Source: Clostridia bacterium
GTDB taxonomy: Bacteria; Bacillota_A; Clostridia; Christensenellales; Aristaeellaceae
Direction: 5' to 3'
DNA length: 12,311 nucleotides
Assembly: GCA_017432405.1 (NCBI GenBank)
Contig: JAFRJF010000065.1
Location: 1 to 12,311 of the forward strand
Shown here piece after piece: positions 9,301-12,311 of the stretch. Made by a program: the position numbers and the translations under genes. Numbering within the stretch: position 1 is the stretch's first letter; the number at the start of each line of letters is the position of its first letter. The notes beneath the pieces were generated by a model. The model was not told where the DNA came from. It saw nothing but the letters and a program-made list of their open reading frames with translations, and did no database searches.

Positions 9301-11186
9301 TGACGGGATCGGATACCACGCACCGCTGGTACAATGCGCCCAAGCCCAGCAGCCGCTCCATCAGGATCATCGTGCGCAATGTTCACAGCGGCCAGACGGC
9401 CCAGGTCAGCTTCGACGCCGTGCAGACCGGCGGCAAGCCCGGCCAGATCGCCTACAACAGCTTCGCCTATTACTACGAGCTGGGGGGCAAGCCGGAAGGC
9501 AAGGGCGTGGCGGCCGCGCCCCGCGTGGTGGGCGTGCGGATTCCCCGCTTCCCCACCATCACCAAGGAAGTGTTTGACCGGCAGGACAGCGCCAGGGCGA
9601 TGAAGGAAGATCAGTATTTCTACTTCCTGGTGCACCGCGGTGCGAAGAAGCTGGATTATTCCCAGTGGTATACGGTGGATGAAAATGGCGTTCCGGCGTT
9701 GAAGAGCGATTACAATGGTATCGCCCGGATCGTAAAGGTCACCGTGCCCGCGGGGACCAGCAGCTCCCCGGTGCCCACCCCGGACCAGCTCTATCAGTAC
9801 GGCTTCTGGCGCAACGGCCAGACCTACACCATCGTGGAACTCCCGACCTCTGAGCGTTTCGAGCTGGCGGGCTGGGAAATCTACACCGGCACCCGCAAGA
9901 GCACCAGCCGGGAGAACGCCCTGGAGTTTGTCTACTCTGACACCCGGACCAAGGCGTTCACTGCCCGCAACCGCGATGTGTTCTGGGATCTGAAGGTCAC
10001 CAAGACCGACATTGAGACCGGCAAGCCGCTGGCCGGAGCGGTGTTTGGCATCTACAGCCTGAAGGAATCGGAAAATATGACCAGTGAGGATTACCCGGAC
10101 GCGACAACCTGTACCGCCGCGCTCAACGGCGAGTCCGAGACCTGGTACCTCACGCGCATTGTGACCACCGGAGAGGACGGCGTGGTCGAGTGGAAGGATC
10201 GGCAGGAGGAATACTACCTGGTGCGGGAGCTGAAAGCGCCGCGCTACTACAAGCTGGCCGGTTCCGATTACCGCATCATCCAGTCCACCAGCGGCGAGGA
10301 GAGCTTCGGGAATGAACCTATGAAGGGCGCTATCACCGTTACCAAGAAGCTGGGCGGAATGCTCGCGGATGGCGAGAGCGAGGACACGGTTCGCGCCTTT
10401 ACCTTTAATGCCGAATTCACCTATGAAGGACAGGTGGAGCCGGTGACGGAGCGATTCACACTGTACGCCAAAGCAGGTGAAATCGAGATCGAGGGGGAGA
10501 CAGTGGACCGGAAAAACACCCACACCTTCGAGGACATTCCCTACGGCACGACGCTGACCCTATGGGAGGAGGCCGACGAGGACTTTACCGTCAGCATGTC
10601 CCTGGGGGATGAGACGGTCGTGCTGGATCAGGATGGCAAATACACCATCGTGATCGACGGGGAGAACGATGACCTGACCTTCGCTTTCGAGGTGCTGAAT
10701 ACCCGCAGGAGCCAGCAGCTGATGGTCAAAAAGGTCAATTTGGACGGTCAGCCCATCCCCAATGGCGCACAGTTTGCACTGTATCTGGCGGCGGACTACG
10801 ACGACGATACCGAGACGGTCAAACCGGGTGCCGAGCCGCTGGCAACAGGCACGACAGGTGCGGACGCGCTCTGGAATCTGGGCGAGCGCAACACTGGACA
10901 CTATCGCCTGGTGGAAACTCAGGCGCCCGCCGGCTATAACCGGCTTGCCAATGCGGTCAGGATTGCTGTGACGCCCACCGGCGTGACCTACAGCAAGGGC
11001 GGCAGCCATGTCAACGCCGAAAAGGATGAAGTGACAGGGGCTTACATCATCCTCGTGCCGAATACCCCAGGCGCACGCCTCCCCTCAACCGGCGGTCAAG
11101 GTACGCTGCCCTGCTACCTGGGCGGCTCCCTCCTGATCCTCTGTGCCATCGCCATCGCCCTTGAGCGGCGGCGCAGGCTGGGATGA
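3..11186 (+). CDS. Giant modular LPXTG cell-wall-anchored surface protein (BspA-type LRR adhesin), 5' end outside window
   Basis: Open from base 3 to the TGA at 11184-11186, giving 3,727 visible residues. The true start and signal peptide lie upstream. The ATG at 447 is internal: the frame is open before it, there is no ribosome site, and it falls just before a domain motif (VTAPEGAFPEGT). Visible order: acidic repeat stalk (residues 1-124); two SFSVY-ending domains and a companion domain (about 146-546); BspA-like leucine-rich repeats (about 547-1380); an unassigned beta-rich stretch (about 1381-1893); six DUF11-like modules (about 1894-3178); pilin-type modules including two SpaA/Cna_B domains (about 3179-3690); and LPSTGG (3693-3698) with a hydrophobic helix and an RRRR tail. 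Such proteins are exported by Sec and linked to peptidoglycan by sortase. An adhesive role is inferred from the LRR block and architecture. Ligand unknown. No sortase gene is visible here. Confidence 0.93.
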   Translation, partial: AEQAEQPTEEQAEEPTGEAELTAEQAEEAAVAQPTEEQAEELTGEAEASAEQAEEAAEAQPTEEQAEEPTGEAEPTAEQAEEATELQPTEEQAEEPTGEAEPTAEQAEEAAEAQPTEEQTEEPTDEQPEQPAQQLSFPAQSFAGSARNMNVTVTAPEGAFPEGTVMTVSAVYDQDTISDIRDTVNDDFTDIKSVRAVDIAFTYNGAEIEPLLPINVVMSVPEIAEAQSAVVVHVDDEGSAEVIDTVSTSEVAVEMPATSDPEGVQTAIEEQTVAVAGDDMDEHGGDERLDGQSAVQFDADSFSVYAIVITEAIETHYIDAEGTSWKITVGYGQDALIPTGAGLVVSEVIGAEADALLTQAAEALDKERITLARFFDITIVDSEGREVQPGKAVEVRVEMDGNDDTVKAVHFDADGLEVLDARKKEDDSVVFDAESFSVYGIVYTVDFTYEDGQGEAYTYNMAGGESMLLSVLFEKLNIEADLTGSEARFSDDMPEGLVELDPVYGEDGETVADWNITSLAPFTDEYRLIVTLADGREIVIGVTDAQSGTCGTDVTWSLDDEGNLTISGNGAMTSHPWANASVRTVTINEGVTSICDDAFSGASNLTSASLPTTLTSIGQKAFMNCKNLAMALDFTGMANLNLIGANAFNGCSSATGINLSGLENLQTIGNNAFCNCDGVTQVDLHGTDHLTHIGSYAFENNYNLTTVRLPDTLTQIPVGMFHCNNNGKSQLTTVEFSNWENLEVLGERAFRNCNKLEMDLSETLSKATKVTAIGANTFANCTNLTGTLTMSGLTSLGSYAFGGAGISGVNLKDCPMTSMGDHAFAACPNLETLILPDTIETLNSYAFENNKTLKTVGIPESMLGKPLPMGLFMNCSGLTTLIVPEDYWKSVPSIGSRAFYNCSALTIDGLDFFGSAALTSVGAEAFQNCANVKGTLDLSDIKATADRSGLVIDHHAFANSGLTAVTFHDSTALTKIDKCAFENIKTAGSSRYTLASVDFSGCTGLTTLSSGAFKNAAITVADFTGCTSLANVSVPLDNWTESAFNLCYNLEAVIFKGCTAITEIGPNAFNLGDALRLVDLSDCDNLEKIDLNAFRNLKNCEIRLPSLKKVQTIGDYAFAGNTVISGIDLSGGDIRSIGDSAFSGCINLSVLDLTGCDALTTIGAKALEDCTQVKSLVIPSSVNDIASDAFTGCAFNKAITWDAADYDAGGSTLSSSVFAGSTNYTLTVGPNVQTLPQNFLKAIEKAGEVYFPTNRVIELGQNVNIGVAKAPFANFTPGAKIYTDASGVVYRLDEDGTATIVYCNPKPNPTDSLGISSYHVPSAITVDGRTYTVGGIEEKAFACAKDLEYVTFENAKQLTVSDGAFEGLKKLNLLADLGTYGEGFDYAAMRALVEQFIEDGVVVKEKYVEVDGENKTYEHAVTSRGVAATVTDATGLFNGATPTGAFFDTGLLDDTVHPWDGNTVRSSEFEVKQASGTGNPSIQLEAAMPSARSTDDETVYPRVSEDHLYTLLTGEPFGLTATMQGGGTDSTFRVYLAFSSLGMEELPESMEIEIREGDTTKKLTAQYKKIDGLPNTWCLEIPLKGSQTASTTLSFSYPSPTSGEGTLRVWADMLEKLNPTEDEWKKDGEEGQKTYEIPISATPANEHNYLQADWKVNRQDRVAQKGATTAQVSLLGDGDASTDVSRPHDFTVSGFGWTIALPYADPSSARVNKGQDMIVQADVSDDITLPAGIHWSAAVLKAIEDKTYTIVRSGENPYEDHYIMQVDGAPVLYVALPGDAESDAPVFTVDESGQVNVSWKLKNPYKNTDLTQNESKIYFYDGTLVMNLEDVYIDGEKNFVEAGTDGANKATEADFPLTFYIPNTASAVLHYTHSNTVSITSNEKRVRAVADPANLRIGKTRSGAAEMRMGDRVDYTFTAWNAGAGTATQDVTVSDALPARQYIPAAELEKLFRDAVYQENGEAVAYGQYLTVTIQNATRYTSDATPGTAKAIDGHSTVRVYDENTGKLTAGSSDDLTITFADGTYTGAFGTETQTADSIKALFAAFGYHVDADDEYRVEWRFPTTQFRYAGGLTQVFPIGAKNKDTFQMLTHDTPIRYMWDEDIDWEDTVSNTANIYNGETLAYRSGTTSFVIKPEYNIRKYLTRGVGEVAEASGHRYGCNPVADYRVNVYNASVQDGNGRSDLPVTDTMTGAQVVLAPVSGNSGLTTEVVTVDGVDYYVLTPGDYSNVKMQDGHVAAEVTVSGAAPDYTTTVKWYLPDLMARENEDLGLRVMLLANDPDDPDGKPYTDYSFHNIAYLNDRTDDRLYDTIGEGGSSYGMSKKIVTEKGGTYATDALDGDDLSWVTKAGNAPLYRISIDFTPRKEEWSADINWQSIYDELPKTFDVFKWSSDNVAIAKVETVGTVSGTEGVDEIADWQFTKNAETGQWEMRPAGTGKITLKGTSHVYIYVRLTFPEDEWQRYCGEVRGGLISNTAHVGQRSDTVYHEVKTQAKAWLQKGVNYIYNVGTTSSRTEYSNIAGGLEYYTVLYNSGDDRLYLNDFVDTLPRGFHFVRVSGGTRAWQPGGRIDPAAIAATSATSTVVSLENGDQVTFREARLIPRVVTDYAGNETVTFSVTGSGSATLSVLQDESDSAARGLWYLMPGEAIAFAYCVQVDAEAINTSDSAVNTIRMAYNDPAMLGVEVDDGGVTFTGCARSDTDEFNDGTAISYNGGQGIQSNVTVTRGEILPGVAKNARQYSSVLALSEESFHDFPDGNSVNDGFIYHTRWEVDAQNNGTAEINGYAIEETMQSPYRFRGEVNYVIYRYDGNTGTRMLAPYASASATAPGYLFRIISTDDEGVSVMGMNNATVKVPFGAAQPVMFNIPEVRNLVNNTREENLQFGLSFELLADGSEKMVLTFPQGTLPVVPFGFGRLELTTSTATQVSNTEITNLVLFKPDNKSYTLTGDGQLVTDSEGGNVGVRNWDSFICQIGSVTDSEKKVTAKGYDGESITKTSKHPKDNVATLVDAGEPFTYTLEVTNQTSGSMMDRLVIVDNLPQVGDVETITASRPRNSQFQVDFKLTEGGALQGLAVVVNGITLTADDYTVQFCDDDNITQADRMAVTGSDTTHRWYNAPKPSSRSIRIIVRNVHSGQTAQVSFDAVQTGGKPGQIAYNSFAYYYELGGKPEGKGVAAAPRVVGVRIPRFPTITKEVFDRQDSARAMKEDQYFYFLVHRGAKKLDYSQWYTVDENGVPALKSDYNGIARIVKVTVPAGTSSSPVPTPDQLYQYGFWRNGQTYTIVELPTSERFELAGWEIYTGTRKSTSRENALEFVYSDTRTKAFTARNRDVFWDLKVTKTDIETGKPLAGAVFGIYSLKESENMTSEDYPDATTCTAALNGESETWYLTRIVTTGEDGVVEWKDRQEEYYLVRELKAPRYYKLAGSDYRIIQSTSGEESFGNEPMKGAITVTKKLGGMLADGESEDTVRAFTFNAEFTYEGQVEPVTERFTLYAKAGEIEIEGETVDRKNTHTFEDIPYGTTLTLWEEADEDFTVSMSLGDETVVLDQDGKYTIVIDGENDDLTFAFEVLNTRRSQQLMVKKVNLDGQPIPNGAQFALYLAADYDDDTETVKPGAEPLATGTTGADALWNLGERNTGHYRLVETQAPAGYNRLANAVRIAVTPTGVTYSKGGSHVNAEKDEVTGAYIILVPNTPGARLPSTGGQGTLPCYLGGSLLILCAIAIALERRRRLG
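438..1640 (+). other. N-terminal domain trio: two tandem SFSVY-ending domains plus a companion domain
   Basis: Domain one (about 447-930) begins VTVTAPEGAFPEGTVMTVSA and ends DADSFSVYAIV. Domain two (about 946-1335) has the same logic, with matched VEVRVEMDG and VHFDADGLEVLD strands, and ends DAESFSVYGIV. They read as diverged tandem copies. Domain three (about 1336-1640) contains WNITSLAPFTDEYRLIVTLA and IGVTDAQ. From memory, this resembles a module in other giant clostridial surface proteins (ISLQPFTSEESLTVTM type). No enzymatic motif is visible. A structural or stalk role is inferred. Confidence 0.6.
1641..4140 (+). other. BspA-like leucine-rich-repeat (LRR_5) block
   Basis: The block opens with SGTCGTDVTWSLDDEG and LTISGNGAMT, the usual lead-in of BspA-like repeats in Bacillota. 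About 25 repeats follow with the core 'I-G-x-x-A-F-x-x-C-x-x-L', for example QKAFMNCKNL, ANAFNGCSSA, DHAFAACPNL, DSAFSGCINL and EKAFACAKDL. BspA-type LRRs in oral and gut bacteria and in Trichomonas are implicated in binding host matrix proteins and other bacteria, so this is the likely adhesive part. Most repeats carry Cys or Asn at the turn position. The block ends near GLKKLNLLADLGTYGEGF. Confidence 0.88.
2085..2980 (+). repeat. Internal ~447-bp higher-order duplication in the LRR block
   Basis: Copy A starts at SYAFENNYNL (2085) and copy B at SYAFENNKTL (2532), an offset of 447 bp (149 codons). Matching landmarks in the same order are: the irregular repeats VGMF(H)CN and MGLFMNC, which lack the usual AF; ERAFRNC and SRAFYNC; TAIGANTFANCTNLTGTL and TSVGAEAFQNCANVKGTL; SYAFGGAGISGV and HHAFANSGLTAV; and MGDHAF and IDKCAF. 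DNA identity is low, so the duplication is old. A third, weaker echo may begin at CAFENIK (about 2937). Confidence 0.65.
4141..5681 (+). other. Unassigned beta-rich segment of the surface protein
   Basis: About 514 residues between the LRR block and the DUF11-like array. The first part (about 4141-4380) holds charged and Gly-rich linker sequence. The rest alternates hydrophobic and polar residues, as in beta-sandwiches: for example FRVYLAFSSLGM, TLRVWADMLEKL, FTVSGFGWTIALPY and VNVSWKLKNPY. There are few cysteines, and I see no catalytic motif or recognised family signature. It may contain two or three Ig-like domains. The function is not assigned. Confidence 0.5.
5682..9536 (+). other. Array of six DUF11-like beta-sandwich modules
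   Basis: Modules begin near 5682, 6411, 6957, 7464, 8172 and 8961. Each opens with a Lys-containing strand (RIGKTRSG, NIRKYLTRG, SKKIVTEKGG, LQKGVNYIYN, GVAKNARQYS, ITKTSKHPKD). Most then show a '(Y/F)T..(V/A)xN.(G/S)' strand (YTFTAWNAGAG, YTVLYNSGDD, YTLEVTNQTSG), and several show a 'D.LP' strand (VSDALPAR, VDTLPRGF, VDNLPQVG). All end in a strand with Asn (VSNTANI, FHNIAYL, ISNTAHV, VNTIRMAY, VSNTEIT, YNSFAYY). This is the pattern of conserved surface repeat domains of the DUF11 kind. Boundaries are approximate to some 20 residues. Confidence 0.65.
9537..11074 (+). other. Pilin-type C-terminal modules, including two SpaA/Cna_B domains
   Basis: Module one (about 9537-9980) opens FPTITKEVFDRQ and has QYFYFLVHRGA, similar to FctA/DUF7601-type pilin domains. 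Module two (9984-10290) is SpaA-like: DLKVTKTDIETGKPLAGAVF and later YYLVRELKAPRYYKLA. Module three (10326-10709) opens ITVTKKLGG and contains FTFNAEFTYEG and DIPYGTTLTLWEEA, again FctA-like. Module four (10716-11070) is a canonical SpaA/Cna_B domain with LMVKKVNLDGQPIPNGAQFA and YRLVETQAPAGYN. In this family Lys and Asn or Glu residues form intramolecular isopeptide bonds. Likely partners for the acidic role are Glu at 10227-10229 and at 10914-10916. Confidence 0.82.
11079..11183 (+). other. LPSTGG cell-wall sorting signal and membrane anchor
   Basis: LPSTGG is encoded at 11079-11096. It is followed by a hydrophobic stretch (YLGGSLLILCAIAIALE) and a basic tail (RRRRLG) that ends at the stop. 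This is the classic tripartite LPXTG signal, which sortase cleaves between Thr and Gly. TCA at 11085 (the Ser of the motif) is a codon the rest of the gene avoids. Confidence 0.96.
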
Positions 11187-11357
11187 CCCGACCTGGCTGC
11201 GGAAGTCACCACCTTTGGAGCAATGCGGGTTCAGGATACCGCGGCAGGCATTCCGTGCATGACGGGCAGCGATATGCTGGATAACCGGACCACGCCGCTG
11301 AACAGGAGGCTTGCTGTGTGAGGCCTGTGCGCGAAAGATCGAAGTATTGATAGGGAT
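11187..11357. other. Spacer downstream of the adhesin with a strong Shine-Dalgarno-like site and a 10-codon ORF
   Basis: No T-tailed hairpin terminator is visible after the adhesin stop. AGGAGG lies at 11304-11309, eight bases before a GTG at 11318 that opens a 10-codon ORF (RPVRERSKY after the start) ending in adjacent stops TGA-TAG at 11348-11353. This could be a leader peptide, a remnant or chance. No other gene is supported here. Confidence 0.25.
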
Positions 11358-11558
11358 ATGACCAATCAGCGTTTCGGAGAGCGCGTCGTCGTTTCCTGCG
11401 CGCCAGACGGCAAGGCCCACGATAGCTGCTGGAACTGCGTATGCGAATGCGGCAATCATACAGTGGTGTTCTCCAGCCATCGTGGCGTTCACTGGCGTGG
11501 AACAAAGCAAGAGAGGGATCTGTTTGTGAGCAGGTACTACACAGCCACCGTACTGTGA
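11358..11558 (+). CDS. Probable fragment of a phage/mobile-element zinc-ribbon protein
   Basis: 66 codons. The N-terminal half, MTNQRFGERVVVSCAPDGK and then WNCVCECGNHTVV, matches from memory a short domain common at the N terminus of phage and mobile-element proteins in Bacillota: '(G)QRFG-LTV---AP, W-C-CDCGN--VV', normally followed by a 'TKSCGC' second metal knuckle. Here Cys27, Cys29 and Cys31 are present, but the second knuckle is missing; the tail reads WRGTKQERDLFVSRYY and stops. ATG at 11358 has only a poorly spaced AGGGA (11352-11356) before it. The frame is open from 11322, so the start is uncertain. The ORF is more likely a decayed or truncated gene than a working one. If intact, it would be a small metal-binding protein of unknown role. 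Confidence 0.42.
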   Translation: MTNQRFGERVVVSCAPDGKAHDSCWNCVCECGNHTVVFSSHRGVHWRGTKQERDLFVSRYYTATVL

Positions 11559-11623
11559 TGGCTTGCCTGCGATCTGCTGTAACGAGTGGATCGACGGCAA
11601 TCAGCTGAAGCGTGGGAATCGAC

Positions 11624-11629
11624 GGGGAG
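11624..11629 (+). promoter_or_regulatory. Ribosome binding site for the LPSTGG microprotein
   Basis: GGGGAG lies seven bases before the ATG at 11637. It favours this ATG over an upstream extension of the same frame, which is open from 11583 but has no good start. Confidence 0.5.
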
Positions 11630-11636
11630 TGAGAAT

Positions 11637-11744
11637 ATGCTACCATCAACAGGAGGAATCGGGGTAAATGTATTCTACGCGACAGGAGCGCTGCTTGTGA
11701 TCGGAGCTGTGTTCCTGGCGGTGATGAAGGGGTTCAAGCGATGA
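11637..11744 (+). CDS. 35-residue LPSTGG membrane microprotein (isolated cell-wall sorting signal)
   Basis: The protein reads MLPSTGG, a short GVNVFYATG linker, a hydrophobic helix ALLVIGAVFLAV, and a basic tail MKGFKR. It is a complete sortase sorting signal (LPXTG, membrane span, positive tail) with no passenger domain and no signal peptide. By the positive-inside rule, the N terminus with LPSTGG would face outward. A ribosome site (GGGGAG, 11624-11629) precedes the ATG, and the stop overlaps the next start (ATGA), which argues for translation. It could be the surviving C terminus of a deleted surface protein, or a real single-pass membrane microprotein. It differs in DNA and codon choice from the adhesin's own LPSTGG end, so it is not a recent copy. 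Function unknown. Confidence 0.55.
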   Translation: MLPSTGGIGVNVFYATGALLVIGAVFLAVMKGFKR

Positions 11745-11899
11745 CTGATACTATTCAAAGTGAGAAGGAACGCGCTGACGCTGTCTTCGATAAGCTTCTC
11801 GCTGATCTGCGCCTTTACCGGGAGAAGAAAGACGAGGAGGAGCGGACTGAAAAAGCCTGCAAGGCGTATGGAAAGAGGAAAGCTGCCGAGCGTAAGTGA
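11741..11899 (+). CDS. 52-residue highly charged, probably helical microprotein
   Basis: It starts at the ATG overlapping the preceding stop (ATGA, 11741-11744). AAGGGG (11727-11732) lies eight bases upstream, so it is probably translationally coupled to the LPSTGG microprotein. The sequence is rich in Lys, Glu, Arg and Ala (QSEKERADAVFDKLLADLRL, REKKDEEERTEKACKAYGKR) and has no Pro and a single Gly, consistent with a long helix or coiled coil. I do not recognise a family. Small charged ORFs of this kind are common in prophages and conjugative elements. A cytoplasmic location is likely, as it has no membrane span or signal peptide. Codon use is relaxed compared with the adhesin. Confidence 0.55.
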   Translation: MTDTIQSEKERADAVFDKLLADLRLYREKKDEEERTEKACKAYGKRKAAERK

Positions 11900-11924
11900 G
11901 GGCTGATTTCTTTAGATACGAGAG

Positions 11925-12311
11925 TTAGTAAGGACTATCCTTCTGTCTGAAAGTCTTTTCCACACGGGCTTTCTGTTCCTTCGTCATGAAGGTTTGTAAC
12001 GCTTTCAAATGAGCCTCAGCTTCATCAGCGATGCCAAGCAGTATTGCGCGTTCCCGGCTGGAGGTTGTGGCGGTGGCGCGTCGGCTTGCAGTCTCTATTA
12101 TCCGGCAATACTTCGTGATCTGTTCCCCAGTCACTCGGGTGAGGTCAGCACAAGGCTGTGGCCGACCAAATGTCGCAAAACCGTCGCCCGCGCCCGTAGT
12201 AAAGTGGCGCGGTACAGGGCACAGGGGGGTGTAACAATCGCCTGTATCGCGATTCCGCGTCAGTCGGTGGGGGAGGGATGCGATGGAAACCGGTTCAGGG
12301 GAAGAGTACAC
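11925..12311 (-). CDS. Hypothetical protein, 5' end unresolved at the right window edge
   Basis: 128 codons visible on the minus strand, ending at TAA (complement of 11925-11927). The frame is still open at 12311. The first possible start is a GTG at the very edge, so the gene may begin outside the window. The C-terminal half looks like genuine protein: VTGEQITKYCRIIETASRRA, then RERAILLGIADEAEAHLKAL and MTKEQKARVEKTF, which should be helical and charged. The N-terminal part is Pro/Gly/Thr-rich and less convincing (TPLCPVPRHFTTGAGDGFAT). I do not recognise the family. It converges on the charged microprotein gene with 25 bases between the two stops and no clear terminator. Confidence 0.5.
   Translation of the reverse strand: MYSSPEPVSIASLPHRLTRNRDTGDCYTPLCPVPRHFTTGAGDGFATFGRPQPCADLTRVTGEQITKYCRIIETASRRATATTSSRERAILLGIADEAEAHLKALQTFMTKEQKARVEKTFRQKDSPY

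Noticed and set aside
4141..9536. Diversity-generating retroelement target in the surface protein
   Set aside because: No C-type-lectin-like variable region, template repeat or reverse transcriptase is visible in the window.
2589..10523. A 2,644-codon open frame on the minus strand
   Set aside because: It is codon-aligned with the adhesin and open only because the sense gene avoids TTA, CTA and TCA. The translation is His/Gly/Val-rich with no domain, and the sense strand has clear domains throughout.
11191..11668. A frame interrupted only by TGA (11260, 11299, 11359, 11527) before TAA, suggesting TGA recoding or selenocysteine
   Set aside because: The adhesin and the microproteins use TGA as a normal stop and TGG for Trp, and TGA is the expected chance stop in GC-rich DNA. 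No SECIS-like hairpin was evident by eye.
12031..12234. 67-codon plus-strand ORF
   Set aside because: It overlaps the minus-strand ORF, has no ribosome site, and has a less protein-like composition than the minus-strand reading.
12236..12254. Inverted repeat AATCGC / GCGATT with a 7-base loop
   Set aside because: The stem is short, it has no T-tract, and it lies inside the minus-strand ORF; probably chance.

Overview
The window is dominated by one gene. A single reading frame runs from the left edge (base 3) to a TGA at 11184-11186 and encodes at least 3,727 residues of a modular cell-wall-anchored surface protein. Its start and signal peptide lie upstream of the window. From N to C terminus it shows: an 81-bp tandem repeat coding for an acidic Glu/Ala/Gln/Pro/Thr stalk; two tandem domains that each end in SFSVY(A/G)IV, plus a third companion domain; a long BspA-type leucine-rich-repeat block; about 500 residues I cannot assign; six tandem DUF11-like beta-sandwich modules; pilin-like SpaA/Cna_B modules; and an LPSTGG sortase signal with membrane anchor. 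This architecture, the Gram-positive sorting signal and the GC-rich, strongly biased codon use suggest a high-GC Bacillota (Clostridia-like) gut commensal. The taxonomy is inference.

The remaining 1.1 kb (11187-12311) differs in character. It holds short genes and fragments with relaxed codon use. These are a 66-codon ORF matching the front half of a phage-type zinc-ribbon domain (11358-11558), a 35-codon ORF that consists only of an LPSTGG sorting signal and a membrane helix (11637-11744), a 52-codon highly charged ORF coupled to it by ATGA (11741-11899), and a convergent minus-strand ORF entering from the right edge (11925-12311). This looks like accessory or decayed mobile DNA next to the adhesin.

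Functionally, the large protein should be exported, anchored to peptidoglycan by a sortase encoded elsewhere, and stiffened by predicted intramolecular isopeptide bonds. It would project an LRR adhesive region on a repeat-length-variable stalk. The most interesting points are the repeat-based length variability, the regular Lys/Asn pairs of the six modules, the large internal duplication in the LRR block, and the 'naked' LPSTGG microprotein coupled to a charged microprotein.
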